In this document: one piece after another, positions 25,136 through 35,397 of the stretch | How the letters are laid out: every line of letters begins with the position of its first letter | Numbering within the stretch: the stretch's first letter is position 1 | From: Bacillus sp. HSf4 | GTDB lineage: Bacteria > Bacillota > Bacilli > Bacillales > Bacillaceae | Direction of reading: 5' to 3' | Assembly: GCF_029537375.1 (NCBI RefSeq) | Contig: NZ_CP120679.1 | Span: 1,600,001 to 1,664,000, forward strand | DNA length: 64,000 nucleotides | Translations under genes and position numbers: made by a program | The notes under the pieces: model-generated | Told to the model about the DNA's origin: nothing | The model's input: only the letters and a program-made list of their open reading frames with translations | The model's database searches: none

Positions 25136-27028
25136 ATGAAAATAACAGAGCTACTAACGAAGCATACGATCAAGTTAAACCTTGAGAGCAGCCAGAAAGA
25201 AAACGTGATTGAAGAGCTTGTAACCGTTTTGGACCAGGCCGGAAAATTAAATGATAAAGAAGGCTACAAAGACGCCGTGATCAATCGCGAAAAACAAAGC
25301 TCGACAGGAATCGGCGAAGGGATTGCCATTCCTCACGCGAAAACGGCGAGCGTTAAAGAGCCGGCCATCGCATTTGGCCGTTCAAAAGAAGGTGTCGATT
25401 ACGAATCTCTGGACGGACAGCCGAGCCATCTCGTCTTCATGATCGCTGCAACGGATGGCGCAAACAACACACACCTTGAAGCGCTCTCAAGACTATCCAC
25501 TCTATTGATGAGGGAAGAAATCCGCAAACAGCTGCTTGATGCGGAATCAGCAGAAGAAATCATCGATATTATCAACGAGCATGATAAAGACGATGAAGAT
25601 GAAGAGCAAGGGGAAACGCCTCAAGCGCCGTCAGCCAAAGGAAAAATCCTTGCGGTGACAGCATGCCCGACAGGGATCGCCCACACGTTCATGGCTGCCG
25701 ATGCTTTGAAGGAAAAAGCGAAAGAGCTTGGCGTTGATATCAAAGTTGAAACGAACGGTTCAAGCGGTATTAAAAATGGTCTGACAGCGCAGGAAATCGA
25801 AGATGCGGTTGCGATCATCGTCGCCGCCGACAAGCAGGTTGAAATGGATCGTTTCCAAGGTAAACACGTCATTGAAGTACCTGTGACAGCGGGAATCAGA
25901 CGCCCGAAAGAATTGATTGAGCAAGCCTTGAAGCAAGATGCGCCAATCTATCAGGCGAAAGGCGGCGCTGCATCCGATTCTGAAGACGGAGCTGCCAAAG
26001 GAAAAGGCGGCGGCTTCTACAAACACCTGATGAGCGGTGTCAGCAACATGCTGCCATTCGTCGTCGGGGGCGGGATTTTAGTTGCGCTTTCATTCTTCTG
26101 GGGAATTAACGCAACCAAACCGGGAGATCCTACTTATAATGAGTTTGCAGCTGTTTTAAACAATATTGGCGGAACCAATGCCCTTGGATTAATCGTCGCT
26201 GTATTGGCCGGATTTATCGCTATGAGTATTGCAGACCGTCCTGGATTTGCGCCTGGTATGGTCGGCGGTTTCATGGCGACGCAAGCTGGCGCCGGTTTCC
26301 TAGGCGGGCTGATTGCCGGTTTCTTAGCTGGTTATATCGTTGTTCTCTTGAAGAAAGTATTTGCCGGACTTCCGCAAGTGCTTGACGGCTTAAAGCCTGT
26401 GTTACTTTATCCGCTGTTTGGGATCTTCTTTACCGGAGTCATTATGCATTATGTTGTCAACACGCCTGTCAAGATGATCATGGATGGCATGACACATTGG
26501 CTTGAAGGGCTTGGTACAGGAAACCTTGTTGTCATGGGTATTGTTTTAGGCGGTATGATGGCGATTGATATGGGAGGACCGATCAATAAAGCGGCCTTCA
26601 CATTCGGTATCGCGATGATTGAAGCAGGAAACTTTGGACCGCATGCGGCAATCATGGCTGGCGGTATGGTGCCTCCGCTAGGAATCGCGCTTGCGACAAC
26701 ATTCTTTAAAAATAAGTTCTCAAAACGTGATCGTGAAGCTGGAATTACCAACTATGTGATGGGACTGTCATTTATCACTGAAGGTGCGATTCCGTTTGCG
26801 GCGGCAGATCCGGCCCGCGTCATCCCTGCATGTATGATTGGGTCAGCAGTCGCTGGCGGTTTATCCCAGTTTTTCCATGTCACACTGCAAGCACCGCATG
26901 GCGGAATATTCGTTCTCTTCTTTACCACAAATCATGCGCTGCTGTATCTCCTCAGTATCTTGATTGGTGCGGTTGTGACAGCTTTGATTCTCGGCGTTTT
27001 GAAAAAGCCGGTTCCAACTGAAAAATAA
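25136..27028 (+). CDS. fruA: fructose-specific PTS enzyme IIABC, FruA
   Basis: A 630-aa membrane permease that imports fructose and phosphorylates it to fructose 1-phosphate. Domain order: IIA (residues about 1-150, phosphorylated His67 in IPHAKTAS), an acidic linker, IIB (about 168-265, phosphorylated Cys177 in VTACPTGIAHTFMAAD) and IIC (about 300-625, many helices). AAAGGAGGA precedes the ATG at 25136; the longer open frame from 25028 lies in fruK. Confidence 0.95.
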   Translation: MKITELLTKHTIKLNLESSQKENVIEELVTVLDQAGKLNDKEGYKDAVINREKQSSTGIGEGIAIPHAKTASVKEPAIAFGRSKEGVDYESLDGQPSHLVFMIAATDGANNTHLEALSRLSTLLMREEIRKQLLDAESAEEIIDIINEHDKDDEDEEQGETPQAPSAKGKILAVTACPTGIAHTFMAADALKEKAKELGVDIKVETNGSSGIKNGLTAQEIEDAVAIIVAADKQVEMDRFQGKHVIEVPVTAGIRRPKELIEQALKQDAPIYQAKGGAASDSEDGAAKGKGGGFYKHLMSGVSNMLPFVVGGGILVALSFFWGINATKPGDPTYNEFAAVLNNIGGTNALGLIVAVLAGFIAMSIADRPGFAPGMVGGFMATQAGAGFLGGLIAGFLAGYIVVLLKKVFAGLPQVLDGLKPVLLYPLFGIFFTGVIMHYVVNTPVKMIMDGMTHWLEGLGTGNLVVMGIVLGGMMAIDMGGPINKAAFTFGIAMIEAGNFGPHAAIMAGGMVPPLGIALATTFFKNKFSKRDREAGITNYVMGLSFITEGAIPFAAADPARVIPACMIGSAVAGGLSQFFHVTLQAPHGGIFVLFFTTNHALLYLLSILIGAVVTALILGVLKKPVPTEK

Positions 27029-27033
27029 ATGCT

Positions 27034-27073
27034 GAAAGTGCCACGGGGGAAACCTTGCGGCACTTTCTTTTTT
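27034..27073 (+). terminator. intrinsic terminator of fruRKA
   Basis: Stem GAAAGTGCC/GGCACTTTC, 16-nt loop, six T. Confidence 0.85.
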
Positions 27074-27192
27074 CCTGTTTTCGGGTCTGGGCGTACACTG
27101 ATTATGAATTCTCCCAAGACTTGTGATAAAGTATAGGAAAGCTTTATTTTCAACTTGTACATTGCAACAGACTGTTTTTAGGAGGAAGCGTT

Positions 27193-27753
27193 TTGACTGA
27201 AGAAAAATCCAAGAAAAAGAATAATTCTCTCTTTGAATGGGTAAAAGCCATCATTATCGCAGTCGCTCTGGCTTTATTGATCCGGGCGTTTTTATTTGAA
27301 CCGTATTTAGTTGAAGGCACTTCGATGGATCCGACACTGCATGACGGGGAACGTTTGTTCGTTTATAAAACGGTTAAATACATTGGGGAGTTTGAACGCG
27401 GGGATATCGTCATCATTGACGGAGATGAAAAAAATGTCCACTATGTTAAGCGTCTGATCGGTCTGCCGGGAGATACCGTGCAAATGAAAGATGACACGCT
27501 TTATATTAACGGGAAGAAAGTCGCCGAGCCGTATCTGGCGGAAAACAGAAAAGAGGCGAAAGCGGTCGGCGTCAAACTGACGGGTGATTTTGGCCCTGTT
27601 AAAGTTCCGGAAGGCAAGTATTTCGTGATGGGGGACAACCGGCAGAGATCGATGGACAGCCGCAACGGACTCGGGCTGATCGATAAAAAACGGGTTGTCG
27701 GAACATCGCAATTCGTGTTTTTCCCGTTTAATGAAATCCGAAAAACAGACTAA
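27193..27753 (+). CDS. sipT: type I signal peptidase SipT
   Basis: A 186-aa membrane signal peptidase with one N-terminal helix (residues about 17-34). Catalytic Ser44 lies in EGTSMDPTLHDGE and general-base Lys86 in HYVKRLIGLPGD; GDNRQRSMDSRNGLG is box E. It removes signal peptides from secreted preproteins and is one of the major signal peptidases in B. subtilis. TTG start at 27193 with TAGGAGGAAG upstream. Position between fruA and ykpA matches B. subtilis sipT. Confidence 0.94.
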   Translation: MTEEKSKKKNNSLFEWVKAIIIAVALALLIRAFLFEPYLVEGTSMDPTLHDGERLFVYKTVKYIGEFERGDIVIIDGDEKNVHYVKRLIGLPGDTVQMKDDTLYINGKKVAEPYLAENRKEAKAVGVKLTGDFGPVKVPEGKYFVMGDNRQRSMDSRNGLGLIDKKRVVGTSQFVFFPFNEIRKTD

Positions 27754-27792
27754 AAAAAGCCTGACGTCCCCCGGGACGGTCAGGCTTTTTTT
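27752..27792. terminator. bidirectional terminator, sipT / small membrane gene
   Basis: AAAAAAAGCCTGAC pairs with GTCAGGCTTTTTTT; the inner GTCCC/GGGAC extends the stem. Serves both convergent genes. Confidence 0.93.
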
Positions 27793-28060
27793 AAGACATC
27801 ACGGACGCCAGCACCGCGATAAACAGGACGGTGACGAACACTGACGCCATGATGAGAAGAACGCTGTAAAGGGTTTTGATTTGCGCGGTTTCTTTTCCTT
27901 TTTTCGCAAGGATTCTTTTGGCATAGATATGAACAAACGCGTAAATCAGAGCAATCCCGATGTAAAGGCCTAAATCACGCGCTGTAAAACCGGTTACTGC
28001 CAGATATACACCGGCAAAAAAAATAAACATGCAGTATTCTGTCAGAGTGATAAGCTTCAT
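27791..28060 (-). CDS. small membrane protein, YkoA position
   Basis: An 89-aa hydrophobic protein with three predicted membrane helices (about residues 7-25, 30-48, 65-87) separated by a basic loop (YAKRILAKKGKET). No domain is recognised. The start has GGAGG 5-6 nt upstream. It lies where B. subtilis has ykoA between sipT and ykpA; the identity is suggested by position only. It forms a two-gene unit with the next small membrane gene. Confidence 0.75.
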   Translation of the reverse strand: MKLITLTEYCMFIFFAGVYLAVTGFTARDLGLYIGIALIYAFVHIYAKRILAKKGKETAQIKTLYSVLLIMASVFVTVLFIAVLASVMS

Positions 28061-28072
28061 GTTTTCCTCCGT

Positions 28073-28315
28073 CTAACGATCCGTGTTTTCTTCAAATATC
28101 ACCTTTTTATAATATATCTTTTGCAGCCATCCTACAAGAAGGCCGAACCCTATCAAAAGACATGCGAATACAAAAAAATCAAAAGTCCACATATTATATC
28201 CTTTGAAAAACCCGATCGCCAACGTAGCGATGACCATGGTGAGTGATAGAAAAGCCGCGTGCCGGGGCCTTGTGTTTACCCATCTGATAATATCCGGGTC
28301 ATCTTTTATATTCAT
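28073..28315 (-). CDS. small two-helix membrane protein, function unknown
   Basis: An 80-aa protein with a polar N-terminus (MNIKDDPDIIRWVNTRPRHA), two membrane helices (about residues 20-38 and 45-65) and a charged tail. AAGGAT lies upstream of the ATG. It is 12 nt upstream of the 89-aa membrane gene on the same strand and probably cotranscribed. I recognise no family; in my recollection B. subtilis has only one gene here. Confidence 0.7.
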   Translation of the reverse strand: MNIKDDPDIIRWVNTRPRHAAFLSLTMVIATLAIGFFKGYNMWTFDFFVFACLLIGFGLLVGWLQKIYYKKVIFEENTDR

Positions 28316-28439
28316 TTATCCTTCCCCCATTCTTCATTAATTGTAACATATTGTCACAATGAACATACAAAAAAAGCGCATGTCGGCTTTGCGCTTTATA
28401 GCTTCATCACATCAGAGCATTTCTCTTATAGGTCATTCG

Positions 28440-28448
28440 TGTTATACT
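28440..28448 (+). promoter_or_regulatory. extended -10 promoter of ykpA
   Basis: TGTTATACT (TG-n-TATACT), 31 nt before the ykpA start; the -35 region is poor, consistent with an extended -10 promoter. Confidence 0.5.
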
Positions 28449-28479
28449 CTTTTTAATGAAGGAATATGGAGGATATTAA

Positions 28480-30099
<1,620 letters not shown>

Positions 30100-30104
30100 T
30101 TCCA

Positions 30105-30134
30105 GAAACCCCGCCTGAAAAAGCGGGGTTTCTT
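30105..30134 (+). terminator. terminator of ykpA
   Basis: Ten-bp stem GAAACCCCGC/GCGGGGTTTC, 8-nt loop, weak T tract. Confidence 0.7.
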
Positions 30135-30154
30135 ATATCAAGGAGATGGTCGCT

Positions 30155-30529
30155 ATGTCATGCCGAAAGGCTCTTGAGCAATATATTCAAGCAACAAACA
30201 CGCATGTGTTTGCAAATGTCAAAAAGCTTCTTGACCCCGACGCGGTGTATTGGTTTTCGGATCAGACGTGTTCGGGCTTTGAGGAGATTCAGCGTTACTT
30301 TGAAAACGCCTGGAAGCAAATCGAAAACGAAATATACAGCGCCGAGGATGTCAGCTGGATCACGGAAACAGACGAACAGGCCGTTTGCCTGTATACGTAC
30401 AAATGGAAAGGGTATTATCAAGGCGAACCGGTTTCCGGGGCAGGCCGTGCGACAAACGTATTTATAAAGGACGAGTCGGGAAGCTGGAAGCTGAAGCACG
30501 AGCATTTAAGCAGCTTGCCGAAATCGTGA
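30155..30529 (+). CDS. SnoaL/NTF2-like protein
   Basis: A 124-aa protein with NTF2-fold features: N-terminal helices (SCRKALEQYIQATNTHVFANV), DPDAVYWFSDQ, the phrase FEEIQRYFENAWKQI, and a strand-rich C-terminal half ending in WKLKHEHLSSLP. Members of this type (DUF4440/SnoaL) often bind small hydrophobic ligands, but substrate and role are unknown. The ATG at 30155 is 9 nt after AAGGAG; the ATG at 30146 directly abuts that site and is rejected. It sits between ykpA and ampS, an addition to the order I remember from B. subtilis. Confidence 0.8.
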   Translation: MSCRKALEQYIQATNTHVFANVKKLLDPDAVYWFSDQTCSGFEEIQRYFENAWKQIENEIYSAEDVSWITETDEQAVCLYTYKWKGYYQGEPVSGAGRATNVFIKDESGSWKLKHEHLSSLPKS

Positions 30530-30647
30530 TGAACCGGAGTGTGCTTTGCCGGGATCATTGGACGCTTTTTTAGCCGTTACAGTCACAGGCTGAAGCGTGC
30601 AAGGGTCGGAAGTTTTTGGGAGCGGGCATTCGTCTTCGATACCATAT

Positions 30648-30682
30648 AAAAGGACCTCAGAGACTTTCTGAGGTCCTTTTTT
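30648..30682. terminator. bidirectional terminator, NTF2-like gene / ampS
   Basis: Fourteen-bp stem AAAAGGACCTCAGA/TCTGAGGTCCTTTT, 5-nt loop, T tract on plus and A run upstream for the minus strand. Confidence 0.92.
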
Positions 30683-30691
30683 AGGCGGATC

Positions 30692-31924
30692 TTAAATCGC
30701 CCAGTTGCCGTTTCTGAAAATCGGCTCTCTCTTTCCGTCGGCCGTGATGCCGTCGATATCCATTTCTCCTGAGCCGATCATAAAATCAACGTGTGTGATG
30801 CTCTCATTTAAACCTTCTTTTGCAAGCTCTTCACGCGTCATGTTTTTGCCGCCTTCGATGTTGAAGGCATAAGCGCTTCCGATGGCGAGATGGTTTGACG
30901 CATTTTCGTCAAACAGCGTGTTATAAAATAAAATATTGGATTTGGAAATCGGTGAATCGTGCGCGACCAAAGCGACTTCACCTAAATAGTGCGAGCCTTC
31001 ATCCGTTTCGATCAGCTCTTTTAAAATCTCTTCGCCTTGTTCGGCAGTTACATCGGTGATCCGGCCGTTTTCAAATGTCAGTGTAAAACCGTCGATGAGA
31101 TTGCCGCCATAGCTTAACGGTTTCGTGCTGGAAACGGTTCCGTTCACACCGTCTTTTTTCGGTGCGGTAAAGACTTCCTCCGTCGGCATGTTGGCCATAA
31201 ACTCATCGCCTTGTTCGTTTACACTGCCGGCTCCGACCCACAGATGTTTTTCAGGAAGCTCAATGGTCAAATCGGTCCCGTCGGCTTGATAGTGAAGGGC
31301 CTTATAGTGTTTGTCATTTAAAACACTTACTTTTTCGCGGAGCATCTGGTCATGGTCTTTCCACGCCTGAACAGGGTCATCGCGGTCGACCCGCGTCGTC
31401 TTGAAAATTTCATTCCATAGCTTTTGAACCGCTTCTTCTTCGCTCATGTCCGAAAATACTTTTTGCGCCCAAGCTGGTGAAGGGGCAGCCACAACGGTCC
31501 AGCTGACTTTATCGGACTGAATCATTTGCCTGTATGTATGCAAAGCTTTTCCGGCCGCTTTCTGCTGTGCTGCAATTCGCTTCGAATCGATTCCTTTTAA
31601 GAGGTCCGGGCTTGATGAGACAATCGAAATAAAGGCAGCGCCTTCCTTAGCCATCGTCTCCACCCCTTTGGCTTCCCATTCCGGATACTCTGCAAACGCT
31701 TCGAAAGGGGCGAGCTCGTATTTCAGCCTTGTGACTTCATCATCCTGCCAGCGGACTGTCACATGCTTTGCACCTCGCTCATAGGCGCTTTTCACAAGCA
31801 GACGGGCAAAATCGCGGACTTCCGTCGAAGCGTTGATCACGACCTTTTGGCCCTTTTGGACATTGACGCCGACTTCTGTGACAAGCTGTGCGTATTTACT
31901 CAGTTTATCGGTAAACGAATTCAT
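30692..31924 (-). CDS. ampS: aminopeptidase AmpS (M29 family)
   Basis: A 410-aa metallo-aminopeptidase of the M29/thermophilic aminopeptidase family, releasing N-terminal residues from peptides in the cytosol. Metal-ligand segments seen: GGNLIDGFTLTFENGRITD, ETDEGSHYLGEVALV, NTLFDENASNHLAIGSAY and THVDFMIGSGEMDIDG. The start at 31924 has AAAGGAGG 8 nt upstream; an upstream in-frame ATG lacks it. Length equals the B. subtilis protein. Confidence 0.94.
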   Translation of the reverse strand: MNSFTDKLSKYAQLVTEVGVNVQKGQKVVINASTEVRDFARLLVKSAYERGAKHVTVRWQDDEVTRLKYELAPFEAFAEYPEWEAKGVETMAKEGAAFISIVSSSPDLLKGIDSKRIAAQQKAAGKALHTYRQMIQSDKVSWTVVAAPSPAWAQKVFSDMSEEEAVQKLWNEIFKTTRVDRDDPVQAWKDHDQMLREKVSVLNDKHYKALHYQADGTDLTIELPEKHLWVGAGSVNEQGDEFMANMPTEEVFTAPKKDGVNGTVSSTKPLSYGGNLIDGFTLTFENGRITDVTAEQGEEILKELIETDEGSHYLGEVALVAHDSPISKSNILFYNTLFDENASNHLAIGSAYAFNIEGGKNMTREELAKEGLNESITHVDFMIGSGEMDIDGITADGKREPIFRNGNWAI

Positions 31925-31974
31925 TGGCAAAACCTCCTTTATTGTCGTAAACATCATACCAAAAATTGAATTGA

Positions 31975-32006
31975 AAAGAAAAAAAAGACGCAGCGGCAGG
32001 GCTGCG
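31975..32006 (-). terminator. terminator of mreBH-ykpC (minus strand)
   Basis: On the minus strand CGCAGC, 6-nt loop, GCTGCG (stem 31989-32006), then a T-rich tract. Confidence 0.8.
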
Positions 32007-32013
32007 AATTTTT

Positions 32014-32142
32014 TTAGCGGTTTAATTTGGCTGTTTGTTCAGGAGGGGATGGCATATGCATGAGCGAAATGCTCATTCCCCCGAGAATGATGCCGCTTAA
32101 AATGACGGTAATAGCCACGCGTCTTCCCAAATCTCTGAGCAT
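32014..32142 (-). CDS. ykpC: YkpC small membrane peptide
   Basis: A 42-aa peptide, MLRDLGRRVAITVILSGIIL followed by GGMSISLMHMP and a short polar tail. It has a basic N-terminus and one hydrophobic helix (residues about 9-29), so a single-pass membrane peptide is likely. AAGGAGG is 6 nt upstream of the ATG. It lies 73 nt downstream of mreBH on the same strand, as the mreBH-ykpC unit of B. subtilis. Function unknown. Confidence 0.85.
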   Translation of the reverse strand: MLRDLGRRVAITVILSGIILGGMSISLMHMPSPPEQTAKLNR

Positions 32143-32215
32143 GTTTTTCCTCCTTATCGTTTATCCATTCCTCACGATATGAAGGAAGCCGGCAAAAAAG
32201 ACGTGGAAAACAAAA

Positions 32216-33223
32216 TTATTTTGCGGCTTTTTGCAATTTATCAATCACATCAAGCGAACGTCCTGTCCCGATGGCGACAGATTCAAGCGGATTTGCGGCG
32301 ACATGCACCGGTACGACGATTTCCTGTGAAAGCCATTCTTTGATCCCGTTTAAGAGGGCGCCGCCTCCCGTTAAAATCACGCCGCGGTCGACGATGTCCC
32401 CGCTCAGCTCGGGAGGGCAGTCCTCAAGAGTAGCTCTGATGGCTTCAATAATGTGAAGAAGAGATTCGCGCATGGCAGCCTGGATTTCATTTGATTCAAG
32501 GGTAATCGTTTTCGGCAGGCCTGTGACAAGATCGCGCCCTCTGACTTCCATCGTCTTTGTTTCATGCTCGATCAGAGCGTAGCCGATCTCAATTTTGATT
32601 TCCTCTGCCGTCCGTTCTCCGATCAGCAGGTTGTATTTTTTTCTGACGAATGTCACGATGTCTTCGTCAAGCTGATCGCCGCCGATCCGGATAGAATGGC
32701 AGGATACCACGCCTCCGAAAGAAATAATGGCCACCTCTGTCGTTCCCCCGCCAATATCGACGACGACATTTGCGACGGGCTCATCAACGGGCAGATCAGC
32801 GCCGATCGCCGCAGCGACAGGCTCTTCGATCAAATGCACCTGCTTGGCTCCGCAATTTTTCACGGCATCGCTGATGGCCCGTCTTTCAACAGCGGTGGAA
32901 CCGGATGGCGTACACACCACAACACTCGGCTTTCTGAATGTAAAGCCGATATTTTTGCCCGCTTTTTTCATGATCTGTTTGAGAAGGTCTGTCGTCATGT
33001 CGTAATCGGCAATAACGCCGTCTTTCATTGGGCGTACCGCAACGATTTTGCCCGGCGTTTTTCCGATCATGTTTTTAGCCTCGGTGCCGACCGCCAACAC
33101 GTTCTTTGTTTCCGTATCCACGGCGACAACGGAAGGCTCGTTTAAAATGATTCCTTTATTTTTGCTGTAAACCAATATGTTCGCTGTTCCTAGATCAATT
33201 CCGATCTCGGTCGTTTGAAACAT
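32216..33223 (-). CDS. mreBH: actin-like cell-shape protein MreBH
   Basis: A 335-aa MreB-family actin homologue directing lateral-wall synthesis; in B. subtilis it recruits the hydrolase LytE. Actin ATPase motifs: [11 protein letters not shown] (phosphate 1, residues about 8-18), [18 protein letters not shown] (phosphate 2) and [14 protein letters not shown] (adenosine). The ATG at 33223 gives [12 protein letters not shown] and the orthologue length; a TTG four codons upstream overlaps the ribosome site. In B. subtilis mreBH is sigma-I dependent; an ACCCCC element is present upstream but without a matching -10. Confidence 0.95.
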   Translation of the reverse strand: MFQTTEIGIDLGTANILVYSKNKGIILNEPSVVAVDTETKNVLAVGTEAKNMIGKTPGKIVAVRPMKDGVIADYDMTTDLLKQIMKKAGKNIGFTFRKPSVVVCTPSGSTAVERRAISDAVKNCGAKQVHLIEEPVAAAIGADLPVDEPVANVVVDIGGGTTEVAIISFGGVVSCHSIRIGGDQLDEDIVTFVRKKYNLLIGERTAEEIKIEIGYALIEHETKTMEVRGRDLVTGLPKTITLESNEIQAAMRESLLHIIEAIRATLEDCPPELSGDIVDRGVILTGGGALLNGIKEWLSQEIVVPVHVAANPLESVAIGTGRSLDVIDKLQKAAK

Positions 33224-33431
33224 GTTTTCACCCAATCTCTATTTAAAATTTTTTTCGAAAATCTTCGTGCTGAAAAAAGAATTTCATTTAAATTTTCTCA
33301 TGAAATCATCGATTTATGGGGGTTTGTGACGGTTTTGAAAACAACCTGTAAAATGATGACCTCATATTTACATCACAAGAACATTATTTCATTTTTGTGT
33401 CTAATTTTTTTGCTGAAGAAAGGTGAAACAG

Positions 33432-33458
33432 GGAAACCTTTCATGCTTTTTGTACGTC
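33432..33458 (+). promoter_or_regulatory. ECF-sigma promoter upstream of abh
   Basis: GGAAAC (33432-33437), 17-nt spacer, CGTC (33455-33458). It resembles sigma-X/sigma-M/sigma-W promoters (TGAAAC or TGTAAC with CGTC or CGAC). abh is an ECF (sigma-X) target in B. subtilis. About 60 nt upstream of the start codon. Confidence 0.7.
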
Positions 33459-33519
33459 TATCGTTATACTAAGACATTATCTTAGAAAAATAGAAACAAA
33501 GAGGAAGTAGGCGAAAGTT

Positions 33520-33807
33520 TTGAAAGCAATAGGAGTTGTAAGAAAAGTGGACGAACTCGGCCGCATCGTGATGCCGATTGAATTGAGAAGGGCTCTTGAT
33601 ATCTCGATCAAGGACAGCATTGAATTCTTCGTCGATCAGGATAAAATCATCCTGCAAAAGTATAAACCGCACGGCGTCTGCTTGATTACCGGTGAGATAA
33701 CCTCTGAAAACCGCGCATACGGAAACGGGAACATTACGCTCAGCCCTGAGGGTGCTGAATTGCTGTTGGAGGAAATTAAAACCAAATTGAATCAGGAGAA
33801 AGCTTAA
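33520..33807 (+). CDS. abh: AbrB-family transition regulator Abh
   Basis: A 95-aa AbrB paralogue. The N-terminal looped-hinge helix DNA-binding domain reads GVVRKVDELGRIVMPIELRR (from about residue 5), followed by a dimerising C-terminal domain (HGVCLITGEITSENRAYGNG). In B. subtilis Abh controls sublancin and other antibiotic genes, autolysins and biofilm genes. TTG start at 33520, with GAGGAAG 12 nt upstream, rather distant. Position between mreBH and kinC is conserved. Confidence 0.94.
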   Translation: MKAIGVVRKVDELGRIVMPIELRRALDISIKDSIEFFVDQDKIILQKYKPHGVCLITGEITSENRAYGNGNITLSPEGAELLLEEIKTKLNQEKA

Positions 33808-33816
33808 CATCAAGCG

Positions 33817-33842
33817 CCCTTCTTACAGAAGGGTTTTTTTTC
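33817..33842 (+). terminator. intrinsic terminator of abh
   Basis: Stem CCCTTCT/AGAAGGG with a 3-nt loop and eight T. Confidence 0.9.
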
Positions 33843-33846
33843 ATCA

Positions 33847-33854
33847 TTGTCGAA
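33847..33854 (+). promoter_or_regulatory. candidate Spo0A box upstream of kinC
   Basis: TTGTCGAA matches the 0A box core (TGTCGAA). It is about 100 nt upstream of the kinC -10 and just past the abh terminator. Single site; function inferred only. Confidence 0.35.
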
Positions 33855-33955
33855 AAAAAGCCCTCTCACAAAACGAATCCGTCTATCACCTGAAAGATTC
33901 ATCAATTTTAGACGATAAATACTTCGAACAATCCTCTCAAAGATGCTGTAAAGAA

Positions 33956-33964
33956 TGTTACAAT
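33956..33964 (+). promoter_or_regulatory. extended -10 promoter of kinC
   Basis: TGTTACAAT (TG-n-TACAAT), about 31 nt before the kinC ATG; no good -35. Confidence 0.5.
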
Positions 33965-33995
33965 TGACTGAGAAATAGAAGTGGCAGGTGGGGGC

Positions 33996-35327
33996 ATGAA
34001 AAGGTATCAAGGACGGATCATTTCAACCGTACTGGCAATGACTTTCATTATGTTTTGGAATTATTTATTTTACGGAGTATTGGGAAACAAAATTAACTGG
34101 ACGGTTGATGTGCTGTTTACACTGGTGACATTAATCAGTGTATGGTGGCTTACGCTTTACATCGATGAGTCGAATCAGCTCGTCTATAAGCTGAAGGAAA
34201 GCGAGAAAAAATACAAACAGCTATCAGCAGAAACCAACCGTATCATGGATAACCTGCAGGAGATCGTCTTTCAGACCGACCGGAAAGGGATCATCACCTT
34301 TTTGAACCAGGCGTGGACCACCCTGACAGGCTACAGTGTCGAATCAAGCCTCGGGACGATGTATAACGATTACTTTGATCATGAAGAGCGCATTTCAAAT
34401 CATCTGAATCAGCAGCTGAAGAACAAGGAGCATGAAGGAAGAATCGAAGTCTTATATCATCGAAAAGACGGAAGCAAGTTTTGGGGCGAAGTCCACTATA
34501 AATTATATTATACAAACGGCCAATTTACGGGAAGCCTGGGGACGCTGACAGATGTTACAGAGCGGAAAAAAGCCGAAATGGAGCTGTTTAAATCAAATCA
34601 GCGGCTTGCCATGCAGTCGCAAAAGCTTGCGATGGCGGGGCAGCTTGCCGCCGGGATCGCCCATGAAGTCAGGAACCCTCTGACCTCTGTTAACGGTTTT
34701 TTGCAATTGATGAAAACCGAGTATCCAGACAGATCCAGCTACTTTGACATTATTTTTTCCGAGATCAAAAGAATCGACTGTGTGCTTGGCGAACTGCTTG
34801 TGCTGGCCAAACCCCATCAGGTTCAATTTAAGAAAATCAAAATCAATTCAGTGCTTCGTCAGGTCGCGACCTTGCTTGAAACCAATGCCGTGCTTTCCCG
34901 CATCAAAATCGAAAAAACGTTTGAAAACGGGAAAGAATGGGAAATCAACGGTGATGAAAATCAAATTAAGCAAGTGTTTATTAACTTAATCAAAAATGGA
35001 ATTGAAGCCATGCCTGATGGAGGGAAAATCACCATTTCCACTGAACAGGAAGATGATTTCGTAAAGGTGAGCATCAAAGATGAGGGCGGCGGCATTTCCC
35101 AAGCCGATTTGGCAAAGCTGGGCGAACCTTTCTTTTCTACGAAAGAAGAAGGGACAGGACTCGGTCTGACAATTTGCCTGAACATCATCGGTGCTCATAA
35201 CGGGGAAATGAAGATCGACAGCAAATTGGGTGAGGGGAGCACCTTCCACATTCTGCTGCCGATCGATAAAGATGAACCGCTTGACAAGCAGTATGCTGAG
35301 GAAACATATTGCGGTCACACGACGTAA
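33996..35327 (+). CDS. kinC: sporulation/biofilm sensor histidine kinase KinC
   Basis: A 443-aa kinase feeding phosphate to the Spo0F/Spo0A relay; in B. subtilis it responds to potassium leakage and promotes matrix production. Two membrane helices (about residues 8-28 and 36-54), a PAS domain (about 80-190), HisKA with phospho-accepting His223 in AAGIAHEVRNPLTS, and HATPase_c (N box NLIKNGIEAM, G boxes DEGGGIS and GTGLGLTI). The ATG at 33996 follows a GGTGGGGG ribosome site. Slightly longer than the roughly 428 aa of B. subtilis through its C-terminal tail. Confidence 0.94.
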   Translation: MKRYQGRIISTVLAMTFIMFWNYLFYGVLGNKINWTVDVLFTLVTLISVWWLTLYIDESNQLVYKLKESEKKYKQLSAETNRIMDNLQEIVFQTDRKGIITFLNQAWTTLTGYSVESSLGTMYNDYFDHEERISNHLNQQLKNKEHEGRIEVLYHRKDGSKFWGEVHYKLYYTNGQFTGSLGTLTDVTERKKAEMELFKSNQRLAMQSQKLAMAGQLAAGIAHEVRNPLTSVNGFLQLMKTEYPDRSSYFDIIFSEIKRIDCVLGELLVLAKPHQVQFKKIKINSVLRQVATLLETNAVLSRIKIEKTFENGKEWEINGDENQIKQVFINLIKNGIEAMPDGGKITISTEQEDDFVKVSIKDEGGGISQADLAKLGEPFFSTKEEGTGLGLTICLNIIGAHNGEMKIDSKLGEGSTFHILLPIDKDEPLDKQYAEETYCGHTT

Positions 35328-35397
35328 AAATAATAGAGGAAAAATATGATGTCGTATGATAGAATTTGTTAAAGATTGACCGATGGAGGAATAACCG

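Noticed and set aside
28373..28397. AAAGCGCA/TGCGCTTT inverted repeat upstream of ykpA as a terminator.
   Set aside because: Nine-nt loop, short AT-rich stem and no T tract on either strand; both flanking genes diverge from here.
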